64,000 nt of DNA from Hydrogenobacter sp. T-2. Its GTDB lineage: Bacteria; Aquificota; Aquificia; Aquificales; Aquificaceae. The notes below the pieces were generated by a model. It did no database searches and was not told where the DNA came from. It worked only from the letters and a program-made list of their open reading frames with translations. Numbering within the stretch: the first letter of the stretch is position 1; each line of letters starts with the position of its first letter. The position numbers and the translations under genes are program-made. The stretch covers positions 1,608,472 through 1,672,471 of the forward strand of contig NZ_CP117180.1 of NCBI RefSeq assembly GCF_033971325.1, given 5' to 3'. Positions 38,697 through 47,362 of this stretch are shown here, piece after piece.

Positions 38697-39132
38697 CTTT
38701 TACCTCCAACTCAAGCACCATTTGAAGGGCGTTTTCACCGTCAGAGTAATACTTTTTCCTTTCTGAAACTATTTTAAAACCCAAAGACTGATAAAGTCTG
38801 ATAGCCCTTATGTTAGACCGTCTCACATCCAGCAAAAAACGCTCCGCTTTTCCACTAAGGTAGTCTATAAGAAAACCCATAAGCCTTTTGCCGTAGCCTC
38901 TGCCCCATCGGTCTTTCCTTATAGCTATGGACATTAGAGTGGCATCCTCAAAGATTTTCCACACAACCGCATAGCCTACTATTTTTCCGTCCTCCTCAAG
39001 CACAAACTTATAGGAATGTTTAAGTTCAAACTCTCTCTCAAAAGCCTTTCTGCTCCATGCGTCAGAATTAAAACACTCTTGATTTATACTCAGCACTTCC
39101 TCTATGTCTTCTGATTTCATCTCCCTTATCAT
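38656..39132 (-). CDS. rimI: GNAT acetyltransferase (RimI-like)
   Basis: Acetyl-CoA-dependent N-acetyltransferase; RimI modifies the N-terminal Ala of ribosomal protein S18, but the substrate here is inferred. ATG at 39132 forms an ATGA overlap with the Rossmann gene and starts MIREMKSEDIEEVL; the frame to 39171 is shadow. Seen: IVGYAVVWKIFEDATLMSIAIRKDRWGRGYGKRLMG (R/Q-x-x-G-x-G/A CoA loop) and the DVRRSNIRAIRLYQSLGFK block of RimI. Confidence 0.88.
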   Translation of the reverse strand: MIREMKSEDIEEVLSINQECFNSDAWSRKAFEREFELKHSYKFVLEEDGKIVGYAVVWKIFEDATLMSIAIRKDRWGRGYGKRLMGFLIDYLSGKAERFLLDVRRSNIRAIRLYQSLGFKIVSERKKYYSDGENALQMVLELEVKDENKGKTSEAVGK

Positions 39133-39497
39133 CTGGTATACTCTTTTGCACCCTCCGTTATAAGGCTCCATATAAGGTAAGCAACGGGCTCTGGAACTAT
39201 AACCGTCTTTTTGTTTCCAGTTTTTACTAGTACTTCATGAAGGTCGCTTTTTACTACCGCATCACCCGTAAGCTCAAAGAGCACATCGATACTATCTTCA
39301 AGGGACTCCAACATACTCCTTGCATCTCTGAAGTAGGCTATGCCCTTCTCCTTGGCAAGTTTTACGCTCTGTAGGTCTTCTTTTGGCTCTGCCACCGCTA
39401 TAACCCTTACATTGTCTGACCGCACACTCAAAAGGGCATCAAGAAACTGACTTCCTACCCTTCCAAGACCTGCTATGGCTACACTTATCCTCCGCAT
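39129..39497 (-). CDS. Short NAD-binding Rossmann protein
   Basis: A 122-aa single-domain dinucleotide-binding protein: VAIAGLGRVGSQFLDALL (GxGxxG) and VIAVAEPKEDLQSV, with a later VLFELTGDAVV, resembling the N-terminal halves of homoserine or aspartate dehydrogenase. There is no catalytic half, and no frameshift leads to one. It may be an NAD-sensing partner or a relic. It forms ATGA with rimI. Confidence 0.7.
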   Translation of the reverse strand: MRRISVAIAGLGRVGSQFLDALLSVRSDNVRVIAVAEPKEDLQSVKLAKEKGIAYFRDARSMLESLEDSIDVLFELTGDAVVKSDLHEVLVKTGNKKTVIVPEPVAYLIWSLITEGAKEYTR

Positions 39498-39528
39498 TTT
39501 TTACCTCCACAAAGGCTTCATTTGAGAT

Positions 39529-39534
39529 TATATT
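39529..39534 (+). promoter_or_regulatory. -10 box of prfB; predicted leaderless mRNA
   Basis: TATATT ends 8 bases before the prfB ATG; no SD is present. Confidence 0.4.
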
Positions 39535-39542
39535 AAATTCTT

Positions 39543-40658
39543 ATGATAGCGGAGACAAAAGAAAAGTTGGAAGAGCTAAAGGCGAAGTTTGAGGACTTAA
39601 AATCTACCTTGGACCCTCAAGTCTTGAAAGAGGAGTTAGAAGCAATAGATAAAAAAATGGCTAACGCAGATTTCTGGGAAGATACCGAAGGGGCAAAGAG
39701 CCTTACTCAAAGAAGAAGGTGGCTTGAGGAGAACATAAGGGAGCTTGAAGAAATACAAAAGGTCCTCCAAGACGTGGAGGAAATACTCCAGATTACACCA
39801 GAAGAAGACTTAGAAACTCTCCAGATGCTAAGGGAGGAGTTAGAGAGGATAGAAAAGCCCATAAGGGACTTGGAGATAAAGGCTTTTCTCTCCGATGAGA
39901 TGGATTCAAAGAACGCTTACCTGACAATTCAAGCAGGTGCTGGTGGCACGGAAGCCTGCGATTGGGCGAATATGCTACTCCGAATGTATAAACGCTGGGC
40001 GGAAAGGCATGGCTACGAGGTTGAAGTGATAGATATAAACCCAGACGATGTGGCGGGAATAAAAAGTGCAACTCTTCTAATAAAAGGTCCATACGCCTAC
40101 GGATACCTCAAAGGTGAGCACGGGGTCCATAGGCTTGTGAGGATATCTCCCTTTGATGCTAACGCAAGAAGACACACATCCTTCGCCAGCGTGAGCGTAA
40201 CTCCACAGATAGATGAGACTATAAACATAGAGATAAGGGAAGAGGATATTGAGATGGAAACCTTCAGAGCAAGTGGTGCGGGAGGTCAATATGTAAACAA
40301 GACAGACACTGCGGTGAGGCTCAGGCACAAGCCAACAGGCATAGTGGTATCCTGCCAGCAAGAGAGGTCTCAGCTCCAGAACAGGCTGAAAGCCCTTGAG
40401 CTTCTCAAGGCTAAGCTCTACCAGCTTGAACTTCAAAAACTTGAGGAAAAAAAGAAAGCCCTTGAGGGTGAAAAAACAGACATAGGCTGGGGCTATCAGA
40501 TAAGGTCCTATATATTCCAACCCTACCAGCTTGTGAAGGACCTTAGAACTGGTCTTGAGATAGGCAATGTCTCGGAGGTAATGGAGGGCGACATAGACCC
40601 CTTTATAGAGGAGTATCTCAGATGGAAGGCAAAGGAAAAGGCAGGAGCTACCTCTTAA
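39543..40658 (+). CDS. prfB: Peptide chain release factor 2
   Basis: Recognises UGA and UAA. The 371-aa protein has the SPF tripeptide ([19 protein letters not shown]) and [12 protein letters not shown] with GGQ. The frame is continuous from the ATG: the programmed +1 frameshift with an internal UGA, used by many bacteria to autoregulate RF2, is absent here. Its end overlaps the hydrogenase operon by 37 bases. Confidence 0.96.
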   Translation: MIAETKEKLEELKAKFEDLKSTLDPQVLKEELEAIDKKMANADFWEDTEGAKSLTQRRRWLEENIRELEEIQKVLQDVEEILQITPEEDLETLQMLREELERIEKPIRDLEIKAFLSDEMDSKNAYLTIQAGAGGTEACDWANMLLRMYKRWAERHGYEVEVIDINPDDVAGIKSATLLIKGPYAYGYLKGEHGVHRLVRISPFDANARRHTSFASVSVTPQIDETINIEIREEDIEMETFRASGAGGQYVNKTDTAVRLRHKPTGIVVSCQQERSQLQNRLKALELLKAKLYQLELQKLEEKKKALEGEKTDIGWGYQIRSYIFQPYQLVKDLRTGLEIGNVSEVMEGDIDPFIEEYLRWKAKEKAGATS

Positions 40659-41728
40659 GCCTTGAGGGGATTAGGGAGCTATTTGAAGCATTAAAGGATG
40701 GCTACATAGTCTTGGCTCCTAAGCTAAGGGATGGGCTTATTGCCCTCTCTGAGGTCCAGAGCCTTGAGGAGCTACCTCTTGGCTATAGGAACATAGAAGC
40801 ACCTGGCTTTTGCGTGATAGAAAAGGTAGAGGGCTACTTTACCTACACGCACCCTTATAACTCCTTTAAAAGTTTTTTACATCCCACGGAGCTTCCGCTC
40901 ATTAGAGTGAGGAAAGAAAGAGAAGATTTGAATTTTCAAACCCTTGTGCCAGAGGAAAAGGCTATGTGCCTCTTTGATATAAGAGCCTGTGATTTATCTG
41001 CTCTTAAAGTGCTTGACACAGTCTTTCTTTACAAAAACCCCCATCCTGACCCCTATTATGCAAGTTTGAGAGAGGGTCTTTTCGTGCTTGCGGTAAACTG
41101 TTCTTATGCCACTTCAACCTGTTTTTGCACCACTATGGAGACGGGTCCAGAGGTAAAAGAAGGATACGACCTGCTTATCACGGAGCTTTCTGAAGGCTTT
41201 TTAACAGAGGTAGGCTCAGAGAAGGGTAAAAGGATAATAGAAAAGGTAAAGGATAAAAGAGAGGCGGAAGGTAAGCATTTTGAAGAGAAGAGAAAGATAC
41301 TTGAAAAAACAGAGCTTACGATGAAGAGGGCTTTTCAGACGGAAGGTCTCACAAAAAGGCTATATGAAAGAATGGATGCGAAATACTGGGAGCATATAGA
41401 AAAACGCTGTGTTGCCTGCACCTCTTGCACTCAAGCGTGCCCTACCTGTTTTTGCTTTGATATCATTGAAAGAAACAACCTTGAGTTAGAGGAAAGTCTA
41501 AGGGTAAGGGTCTGGGACTCTTGCTTTTCACCCTCTTTTGCCACAGTCCACCGCTTCAATCTAAGACAGAGCGTCCACTCAAGATACAGACAGTGGCTCA
41601 TGCATAAGTTTGCCTATTGGGTAGGCCAGTTTGACTGTTTTGGTTGTGTGGGTTGTGGAAGGTGCATAACATGGTGTCCAGTAGGTATAGACATAAGGGA
41701 GGAGGTAAGAAGAATTGCCTACGCTTGA
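40622..41728 (+). CDS. hydB: NiFe hydrogenase/sulfhydrogenase beta (iron-sulfur) subunit
   Basis: The electron-transfer subunit of a group 3b type cytosolic hydrogenase. The 368-aa protein has a C-terminal ferredoxin-like part with two clusters ([14 protein letters not shown] and [17 protein letters not shown]) and [18 protein letters not shown] plus [15 protein letters not shown] in the middle, features of HydB/AsrA-type subunits. The start (ATG 40622) lies within prfB. First gene of a four-gene operon. Confidence 0.87.
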   Translation: MEGKGKGRSYLLSLEGIRELFEALKDGYIVLAPKLRDGLIALSEVQSLEELPLGYRNIEAPGFCVIEKVEGYFTYTHPYNSFKSFLHPTELPLIRVRKEREDLNFQTLVPEEKAMCLFDIRACDLSALKVLDTVFLYKNPHPDPYYASLREGLFVLAVNCSYATSTCFCTTMETGPEVKEGYDLLITELSEGFLTEVGSEKGKRIIEKVKDKREAEGKHFEEKRKILEKTELTMKRAFQTEGLTKRLYERMDAKYWEHIEKRCVACTSCTQACPTCFCFDIIERNNLELEESLRVRVWDSCFSPSFATVHRFNLRQSVHSRYRQWLMHKFAYWVGQFDCFGCVGCGRCITWCPVGIDIREEVRRIAYA

Positions 41729-42515
41729 GAACCCCTACCTTTTGAAGGCAGGAAGGGTGGAGAAAGTGATAAAGGAGTGTGATGGAGTTTATACCTTTCA
41801 TGTAAGGACTCAAGAGCCTGCCTATCCAGGGCAGTATAACATGCTATACGCCTTTGGTGTGGGAGAAGCACCTATCACAATAGCCAGCATGGAAGAAGGC
41901 TACATAGTCCACACAGTGAGAGCGGTGGGTGATGTAACAAGACATATAGACCAGCTAAGGGAAGGAGACTACCTCTATTGGAGGGGTCCATATGGCAATC
42001 GCTGGGAGATAGAAAGGGCTTATAACAAGACCCTCCTTATAATCTCGGGAGGTCTTGGTCTTGCAGCAACAAGATGGGTCTTTGAAGAGGCTCTCAACAA
42101 ACCCATTAAGAGACTTGTTCATCTTTACGGTTCAAAGGACTACGATAGCCTTCTTTACAGATACCTTTATGAAAACTGGAGCTCAAAGGTGGAGTTTTAC
42201 ATAACCCTCGGCAAACCAGACCCAAGATGGAAGGGAAGGGTAGGTCTTATAACGGAAATATTGAAGGACTTGGAGCTTGACAAGGACACGGTGGTTTTTG
42301 CCTGCGGACCGGACCCTATGGTAAAGGCTTGCGTGAAGATTCTTGAGGAAAAGGGTTTGCTTCTGGAAAACCTTTACGCGTCTTTGGAAAGACATATGAA
42401 ATGTTCTGTTGGAACCTGTGGACACTGCATGATAGGTCCATACTTTGTTTGCAAGGATGGTCCCATATTCCGGTATGACCTCATAAGAGAATACTTTGAG
42501 AGGAAAGAGGTATGA
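41715..42515 (+). CDS. hydG: Hydrogenase gamma subunit (FAD/NAD(P), 2Fe-2S)
   Basis: Transfers electrons between the Fe-S chain and NAD(P). The 266-aa ferredoxin-NADP-reductase-like protein has the FAD/NAD parts (YLYWRGPYGNRW, LLIISGGLGLAATRWVFEEAL, FACGPDPMVKAC) and a C-terminal 2Fe-2S motif CSVGTCGHCMIGPYFVC. Start is TTG at 41715, 14 bases inside hydB. The product family is shared with dihydroorotate dehydrogenase subunits, but context decides. Confidence 0.88.
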   Translation: MPTLENPYLLKAGRVEKVIKECDGVYTFHVRTQEPAYPGQYNMLYAFGVGEAPITIASMEEGYIVHTVRAVGDVTRHIDQLREGDYLYWRGPYGNRWEIERAYNKTLLIISGGLGLAATRWVFEEALNKPIKRLVHLYGSKDYDSLLYRYLYENWSSKVEFYITLGKPDPRWKGRVGLITEILKDLELDKDTVVFACGPDPMVKACVKILEEKGLLLENLYASLERHMKCSVGTCGHCMIGPYFVCKDGPIFRYDLIREYFERKEV

Positions 42516-43255
42516 GGGTAGGTGTTTTCAAGTTTTCTTCCTGCGATGGCTGTCAGCTCGCCTTTTTTGAGCTTGAGGAGGAACTCTTAAGGCTTTCTGA
42601 AAGGCTTGAGATACAATACTTCCTTGAAGCATCCTCTAAGAACACATGGGACTACTTTGACCTTGCCTTCGTGGAAGGCTCCATATCCACCCCAGAGGAG
42701 GAGGAAAGGATAAGGAGGATAAGAGAGAGCTCAAGGTCTCTTGTAGCCATAGGTGCTTGTGCGGTTTCTGGAGGCATTCAATCCGCAAGGAACTTTGAAA
42801 ACTTTTCAGAGGTATACTTTTCAGTGTATTCTGGAAGATACGAAGTGAACCCCCTTTCAAAACCTCTCTCTGACTTTGTAAAGGTAGACTTGGAAATAAG
42901 AGGTTGTCCCATAAACAAGGAAGCCTTAAGGGAAGTGCTTATAGCCCTTCTGCAAGGCAAAAGCCCACAACTCCCATCTTATCCTGTTTGTTTGGAGTGC
43001 AAAAGGAAGGGTAATCCCTGCGTGGTGGTAGCCAAAGGGCTCATCTGTCTTGGACCAATAACCGTGGCGGGTTGTGGAGCTCTCTGTCCCACTTTTGAAA
43101 GAGGTTGTTATGGCTGTTATGGTCCTGTGGAGAAACCAAACCTGCAAGCACTCCTTGAAGGCTACAGTAGGCTAAGGGTATCTCAAGAACTTCTAAAGGA
43201 GCTTTTGAGGATTTCCTTCAATGGTTACAATAAAAGCATAAGGGAATGGCTATGA
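42512..43255 (+). CDS. hydD: NiFe hydrogenase small (delta) subunit
   Basis: Carries the proximal Fe-S clusters next to the NiFe subunit. The 247-aa protein has SSCDGCQLAFFELE, GACAVSGGIQSARN, RGCPINKEAL, and a C-terminal part with CLECKRKGNPCVVVA and AGCGALCPTFERGCYGCYGP, the signature of the group 3 small subunits. There is no Tat signal, so the enzyme is cytosolic. It overlaps both neighbours. Confidence 0.93.
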   Translation: MRVGVFKFSSCDGCQLAFFELEEELLRLSERLEIQYFLEASSKNTWDYFDLAFVEGSISTPEEEERIRRIRESSRSLVAIGACAVSGGIQSARNFENFSEVYFSVYSGRYEVNPLSKPLSDFVKVDLEIRGCPINKEALREVLIALLQGKSPQLPSYPVCLECKRKGNPCVVVAKGLICLGPITVAGCGALCPTFERGCYGCYGPVEKPNLQALLEGYSRLRVSQELLKELLRISFNGYNKSIREWL

Positions 43256-44541
43256 AGGTTCAGATAGAAGCCCTCACAAGGGTAGAGGGAGAAGGTAGCC
43301 TTGAGGTGTTTTTAAGGGATGGAAAACCAGAAAGTCTAAGGCTTTCAATATACGAGCCACCAAGGTTCATAGAAGGTATACTCAAAGGAAAGCCTTACCA
43401 AGTTATACCAGACATTACCGCACGCATATGTGGAATATGCCCCATCGCTTATCAGATGAGCGGTGCTCAGGCTATAGAGGACGCCTTCTGCGTCAAAATA
43501 CCAGAAGATATAGAAGAAATTAGAAGGCTAATGTATTTTGGAGAGTGGGTTCAGAGCCACGCATTGCACGTATTTTTCCTACATCTTCCCGATTTTTTCA
43601 ACGTCCCATCAATTATTGAGCTTTCCAAAATAGACAAGGGTCTTGTGCTTGCAGGGATGGAGATAAAAAGGGCAGGGAGCCTTATAATCCAAGCTCTCGG
43701 AGGAAGAACTTCTCATCCAGTTTCTGTTGTCCCAGGTGGCTTTAGTGCTCTTCCCGAGAGCCTTTCGGAGCTAAAGGAGACCCTTGAAAAGGCTCTTGAA
43801 AAAGCTCTATGGACTGTGGAAAAACTAAAGGCTCTTACTTTTCCAGACTTTGAACTCAAGGAGGTTTTATTTGTCTCTCTCATAGAGGAGGATTATCCAA
43901 TACTTAAGGGAGATATCTATCTTGAAGGCGTAAGGGTTAGTCCAAGAGAGTTCAAGAGTGTCTTTGTAGAGTTTGAAGTCCCCTATTCCACCGCCAAGCA
44001 TGCCATGACAAAGGATGGAAGGGTTTACTTGGTAGGTCCTATAGCTCGTTTTAACAACGCCTTTGAAAAGCTCTCACCACTTGCCATAGAGACCGCTCAT
44101 AAACTAAGCCTTGAACCCATGGTAAAAAACCCCCACAAAGGCATTTTTGTAAGAATTGTAGAGATAGTCCATGCCCTTGAAAGGTCTATTCGGATAGTGA
44201 AGGACTACAAAAAGCCACAAAAAAGTAAAGTTGAAGTGGTCCCAAAGAGCTCTACTGGTTATGGAGTATCAGAGGCACCAAGAGGCATACTCTGGCATTC
44301 CTATTCCTTTGACAGTGAAGGCAGGATACTAAGTGCGGACATAATCCCGCCTACCTCTCAAAACCAAAGAGCCATAGAGCTTTCCCTTTGGGAGCTTATA
44401 AAGGACAGGGAAAATCTCAAGGAGGATTGGCTTAGAGACCATGCGGAGCCTGTGATAAGGAGCTTTGACCCCTGTATCTCTTGTGCTACGCACTTTCTTA
44501 AGGTAAGCCTCAAAGATGCTGAGAAGTTTACTTTGGCTTGA
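43246..44541 (+). CDS. hydA: NiFe hydrogenase large (alpha) subunit
   Basis: Holds the NiFe active site. The 431-aa protein has L1 ARICGICPIAYQMSGAQAIED, where the first Cys pair binds Ni, and L2 DPCISCATHFLKV with the second pair. The C-terminal tail after the His of CATH is likely removed by a maturation protease, as in other large subunits. No protease or hyp gene lies in the operon. With hydB, hydG and hydD this forms a typical group 3b complex that can oxidise H2 with NAD(P) or run in reverse. Confidence 0.95.
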   Translation: MAMKVQIEALTRVEGEGSLEVFLRDGKPESLRLSIYEPPRFIEGILKGKPYQVIPDITARICGICPIAYQMSGAQAIEDAFCVKIPEDIEEIRRLMYFGEWVQSHALHVFFLHLPDFFNVPSIIELSKIDKGLVLAGMEIKRAGSLIIQALGGRTSHPVSVVPGGFSALPESLSELKETLEKALEKALWTVEKLKALTFPDFELKEVLFVSLIEEDYPILKGDIYLEGVRVSPREFKSVFVEFEVPYSTAKHAMTKDGRVYLVGPIARFNNAFEKLSPLAIETAHKLSLEPMVKNPHKGIFVRIVEIVHALERSIRIVKDYKKPQKSKVEVVPKSSTGYGVSEAPRGILWHSYSFDSEGRILSADIIPPTSQNQRAIELSLWELIKDRENLKEDWLRDHAEPVIRSFDPCISCATHFLKVSLKDAEKFTLA

Positions 44542-45199
44542 GGAGGTCTCTTCCACGCAAGAAGTAGCAAAAAGGGTCTCTGTGGGCACTGTGGTGGTTG
44601 CAAACAGGCAAACTTCTGGTCGTGGAAGGCTTGGAAGACACTGGCACTCTCCAGAGGGTGGGCTGTATTTTAGCTTTTCTATTCCAGCAGGCATAAAAGA
44701 CGAGGCTACTTTACCTCTTGTGATAGCTCACTCGGTGGCTTCTTACCTAAAAGCTCTTGGCTTTATGCCTGCCATAAAGTGGGTCAATGACCTTTATGTG
44801 GGTGGGAAGAAGGTCTGTGGCGTTCTCACAGAAAGGCTAAGGGACAGGATAGTTATAGGTGTGGGAATTAATCTCAACCAAGAGAGCTTTCCAAAGGACC
44901 TTGAAGCCATATCTCTTAGAATGCTTAGTGGTAAGACCTTTAATAAGGTTAGTTTCCTTCTGGAGCTTTTAGGGTTTATTGAGAGGGACATAGAAAAGCT
45001 CAATGCCTTTGGCTTTGTTGCCTTCAAACAAGCCATAGAAGACAGGCTACTTTTCAAGGATAGTGAGGTCATACTTTACACTCCAGAGCCAGTGGTTGGC
45101 ATTTTAAAGGGCATCTCTGAGGAGGGAAGCCTGCTTTTGCTAACTCAAGAAGGTCTCAAGTCTTTTAGTGTAGGAGACCTTACCCTTAGGGCTTTGTGA
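44516..45199 (+). CDS. birA: Biotin-protein ligase
   Basis: Attaches biotin to the carrier protein of acyl-CoA carboxylases. The 227-aa enzyme has NRQTSGRGRLGRHWHSPEGGLYFS (ATP loop), IKWVNDLYVGGKKVCGVL and VIGVGINLNQ. There is no N-terminal DNA-binding domain, so it is a monofunctional ligase. It overlaps hydA by 26 bases, although function links it to accC and bioA rather than to the hydrogenase. Confidence 0.94.
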   Translation: MLRSLLWLEEVSSTQEVAKRVSVGTVVVANRQTSGRGRLGRHWHSPEGGLYFSFSIPAGIKDEATLPLVIAHSVASYLKALGFMPAIKWVNDLYVGGKKVCGVLTERLRDRIVIGVGINLNQESFPKDLEAISLRMLSGKTFNKVSFLLELLGFIERDIEKLNAFGFVAFKQAIEDRLLFKDSEVILYTPEPVVGILKGISEEGSLLLLTQEGLKSFSVGDLTLRAL

Positions 45200-45202
45200 T
45201 GT

Positions 45203-45208
45203 TATACT
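45203..45208 (+). promoter_or_regulatory. -10 box of hisG; predicted leaderless mRNA
   Basis: TATACT ends 7 bases before the hisG ATG. Confidence 0.35.
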
Positions 45209-45215
45209 TTAAGCC

Positions 45216-45839
45216 ATGCTAAAGATTGCTCTACCAAAGGGCAGGCTCTTTGAAGAAAGCCTTGAGCTTTTTCTCAAAAAGGGAATAATACAAGAGGGCT
45301 TTGAAGAGGGAAGAAGGCTAAGCGTAAGGGTTGGAGACTATGAGTTTCTCCTTGTGAAACCCTTTGATGTGCCTGTTTATGTAGAAAACGGCGTAGCGGA
45401 CCTTGGAGTGGTTGGCAGAGATGTCCTACTTGAGAAAAAACCAGACCTGTATGTGCTTTTTGACCTTGGAATAGGCTTTTGTAGGATAGTGGTGGCGGGC
45501 AAGGAAGAAAACAGAGAAAAATACCTCAAGAGCTCCTACATAAAGGTTGCCACCAAATACCCTCGCATAACTCAAGAATTTTTTTCAGAAAAGGGCATAA
45601 AGTGTAAGGTTATACCCTTGAGCGGTTCTGTGGAGCTTGCACCCCTCATTGGACTTTCTGACTTTATTGTGGACTTGGTGCAAACAGGAAGGACTTTGAG
45701 GGAAAACAACCTTGTGGTAATAGAAGAGATAACCACCTCTACCGCCATGCTCGTTTGCAACAGGGCAAGCTATAGAAATAAAAAGGCAGAGGTTTTGAAG
45801 GTTCTTGAGAGGTTTGTGTGTTTGAGTTCTACACGGTAA
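45216..45839 (+). CDS. hisG: ATP phosphoribosyltransferase, short form
   Basis: First step of histidine synthesis. The 207-aa short form (HisG_S, IALPKGRLFEESLELF, VADLGVVGRDVLLE, LVQTGRTLRENNLVV) needs the regulatory subunit HisZ, which is not in the window. The stop codon (45837-45839) lies inside a degenerate CRISPR repeat, so array growth touched the end of this gene. Confidence 0.93.
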   Translation: MLKIALPKGRLFEESLELFLKKGIIQEGFEEGRRLSVRVGDYEFLLVKPFDVPVYVENGVADLGVVGRDVLLEKKPDLYVLFDLGIGFCRIVVAGKEENREKYLKSSYIKVATKYPRITQEFFSEKGIKCKVIPLSGSVELAPLIGLSDFIVDLVQTGRTLRENNLVVIEEITTSTAMLVCNRASYRNKKAEVLKVLERFVCLSSTR

Positions 45840-46151
45840 ATAGGCAACTTAGAGAGGTGTTTCAACTCCACACGGTGGATTAGCAACTGAGGAAGGTGAG
45901 GCTGTATATAGGTTATTATTCTGGTTTCAACTCCACACGGTGGATTAGCAACATTCTGTTTATCTGTCTGTTAGCATTAGCCCATGATGAGTTTCAACTC
46001 CACACGGTGGATTAGCAACTGAGGAAGGTGAGGCTGTATATAAGTTATTATTCTGGTTTCAACTCCACACGGTGGATTAGCAACAGGATCTTTATGAGCA
46101 GACCAGGGACGTTAAAGGTCCCGTTTCAACTCCACACGGTGGATTAGCAAC
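45820..46151 (-). CRISPR. Orphan CRISPR array, 5 intact repeats plus 1 degenerate
   Basis: Five identical 29-bp repeats start at 45859, 45924, 45991, 46056 and 46123, with four spacers of 36, 38, 36 and 38 bp. A degenerate copy at 45820-45848 differs at about eight positions and is only 10 bp from the first intact one. Read on the minus strand, the repeat ends in GTTGAAAC, the usual 3' end (5' handle) of type I and III repeats, and the decayed copy then marks the trailer. A consensus promoter sits 21 bases before the first repeat on that strand. No cas genes are within the window, so the array needs machinery encoded elsewhere, perhaps including the type III-linked genes near 61 kb. Confidence 0.93.
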
Positions 46152-46171
46152 CTCAACTCACCACATAAAGA

Positions 46172-46200
46172 ATAATAAGACATATCAAGCATTTTGTCAA
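46172..46200 (-). promoter_or_regulatory. CRISPR leader promoter
   Basis: On the minus strand TTGACA (46200-46195) and TATTAT (46177-46172) are 17 bases apart; transcription should start about 13 bases before the first repeat and run through the array. Confidence 0.7.
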
Positions 46201-46384
46201 GGGGGCACCCCTCTCAAGTGAAGGTGGTTTGCCAGAAGTGTCAGGTCCTGCAAGGTTGAGTGTGGTATTGTCAAATTTAAACCATTGAGAGACAAGGCTT
46301 TGAGGCATATGTCATCAAAACATCAAAGCATCACTACATCTTTATGCTAAAACATAAAAGCATAAGGGCATTAAAATATAAGCT
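46201..46384. other. Non-coding stretch between CRISPR leader and RHH gene
   Basis: AT-rich sequence without a convincing ORF. Apart from the inverted repeat noted at 46342-46365 it has several AAAGCAT/CATCAAA-type words. It may include more of the CRISPR leader; nothing else is seen. Confidence 0.4.
46342..46365. promoter_or_regulatory. Inverted repeat upstream of the RHH gene
   Basis: TTATGCT (46342-46348) and AGCATAA (46359-46365), 7-bp arms with 10 bases between, 20 bases before the RHH ATG. Placement suits an autoregulatory operator for a ribbon-helix-helix protein. Confidence 0.4.
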
Positions 46385-46597
46385 ATGAGAGGTAAGCAGA
46401 GGAAAAGGCAAAAGTTTAAGAGAACCACTATATCTCTACCCTATGACCTCTGGGAAAGCCTGCGTATAGAGAGCATAAAAAGGAATATCTCAATGGGAGA
46501 GCTAATAGCCAAAAAGTTAAAGGAGTTGGAAAAACTCAAAGAAAAGACCGCCATAATGGAAGTTGACGAGGAGAGACTTCTCAAGCCTCTTGAGTGA
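46385..46597 (+). CDS. Ribbon-helix-helix DNA-binding protein
   Basis: A 70-aa basic protein: RTTISLPYDLWESLRIESIKR gives the RHH strand and first helix, followed by MGELIAKKLKELEKLKEK. Such proteins are usually antitoxins or plasmid/array-linked regulators. There is no toxin gene next to it, and the next gene is on the other strand. Regulator or orphan antitoxin; target probably its own promoter. Confidence 0.72.
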   Translation: MRGKQRKRQKFKRTTISLPYDLWESLRIESIKRNISMGELIAKKLKELEKLKEKTAIMEVDEERLLKPLE

Positions 46598-46698
46598 ATA
46601 CTACCCCCTTAACTTCAAAGACCAAAAACCCTATTCAACTGCCAAGATGTCATGGAAGCACAGGCTTCCAAAAACCTATGAAAGGGATTATACACCAT

Positions 46699-47343
46699 TT
46701 ATTCACATTCCGCAAGTGGGTAGCTAAAGGGTGGTAAATTTACCTCTCCATAGGGTGTCCTAAGGGGGTTTTCAAGGAGCTTTTCTATGAGGTTTAGCTT
46801 TTCCTCAAGGCTCTCAATAGGCATGCCATATATCTTTGCCAGCTCCTCAAGCTCTGGTGCTTTTCCAAGTCTTTTGGCTATCTCCCTTGCGATAACATAG
46901 GCTTTTTGGTCTACCTCTGGATAGATGTCCTTTATGTAGGTTAACAGGTCAGAGGAGTAAACCACCACTCTGTGAACCCTTGCCATTGCTTGAACCATCT
47001 GCTCCACCGTGGTCTGCTCGTAGGTGTTCCTTTGTCCCTCTATGCTTAGACCTGCTATGAGTTTACCATTTGTCTCTTGGGCGTGGTATATGCAATAGGT
47101 TTGTGGAACTTCTTCCCAGCCATGCTCCATGGCTACACTAAGGAAAGCTCCCATCGCCTCCTCTCTGCTTTGGAATATATGCAGGAGTTTGTCAAAGTCC
47201 TCATCCCTTATGCTTGCCACGAGGAGAGTGCAATCACCTATGGGTAGCTTTTCAAAGGTTGGAGATATCTCCTGCCAGTCTGAAAAGGGCTCAAGGCTTG
47301 CTGGGTCTTGTGGTAAGTTTCTAAAGAGTTTTTGCACTTTCAT
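46699..47343 (-). CDS. Hypothetical protein, 214 aa
   Basis: No family recognised. A soluble protein with an N-terminal alpha/beta part (FEKLPIGDCTLLVASIRDEDFDKLLHIF) and a C-terminal helical part with a small HTH-like piece (LEELAKIYGMPIESLEEKLNLIEKLLEN). It has a GGAGG site before the ATG and shares a symmetric promoter region with the divergent bpsA. It may be a regulator, but that is not supported. Confidence 0.6.
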   Translation of the reverse strand: MKVQKLFRNLPQDPASLEPFSDWQEISPTFEKLPIGDCTLLVASIRDEDFDKLLHIFQSREEAMGAFLSVAMEHGWEEVPQTYCIYHAQETNGKLIAGLSIEGQRNTYEQTTVEQMVQAMARVHRVVVYSSDLLTYIKDIYPEVDQKAYVIAREIAKRLGKAPELEELAKIYGMPIESLEEKLNLIEKLLENPLRTPYGEVNLPPFSYPLAECE

Positions 47344-47362
47344 AATAGCCTCCGTGTTGTGG

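Noticed and set aside
39129-39497. Frameshifted homoserine dehydrogenase
   Set aside because: No catalytic half is found in any frame downstream; the next gene is a complete rimI, so it is listed as a short Rossmann protein.
39543-39650. Programmed frameshift in prfB
   Set aside because: The frame is open from the ATG with no internal TGA; the usual CTT-TGA site is absent.
40077-40520. 147-aa minus-strand ORF opposite prfB
   Set aside because: Shadow of the conserved GGQ half of prfB.
45849-45858. A fifth spacer between the degenerate and first intact repeat
   Set aside because: Only 10 bases, far shorter than the 36-38 base spacers; treated as decayed trailer.
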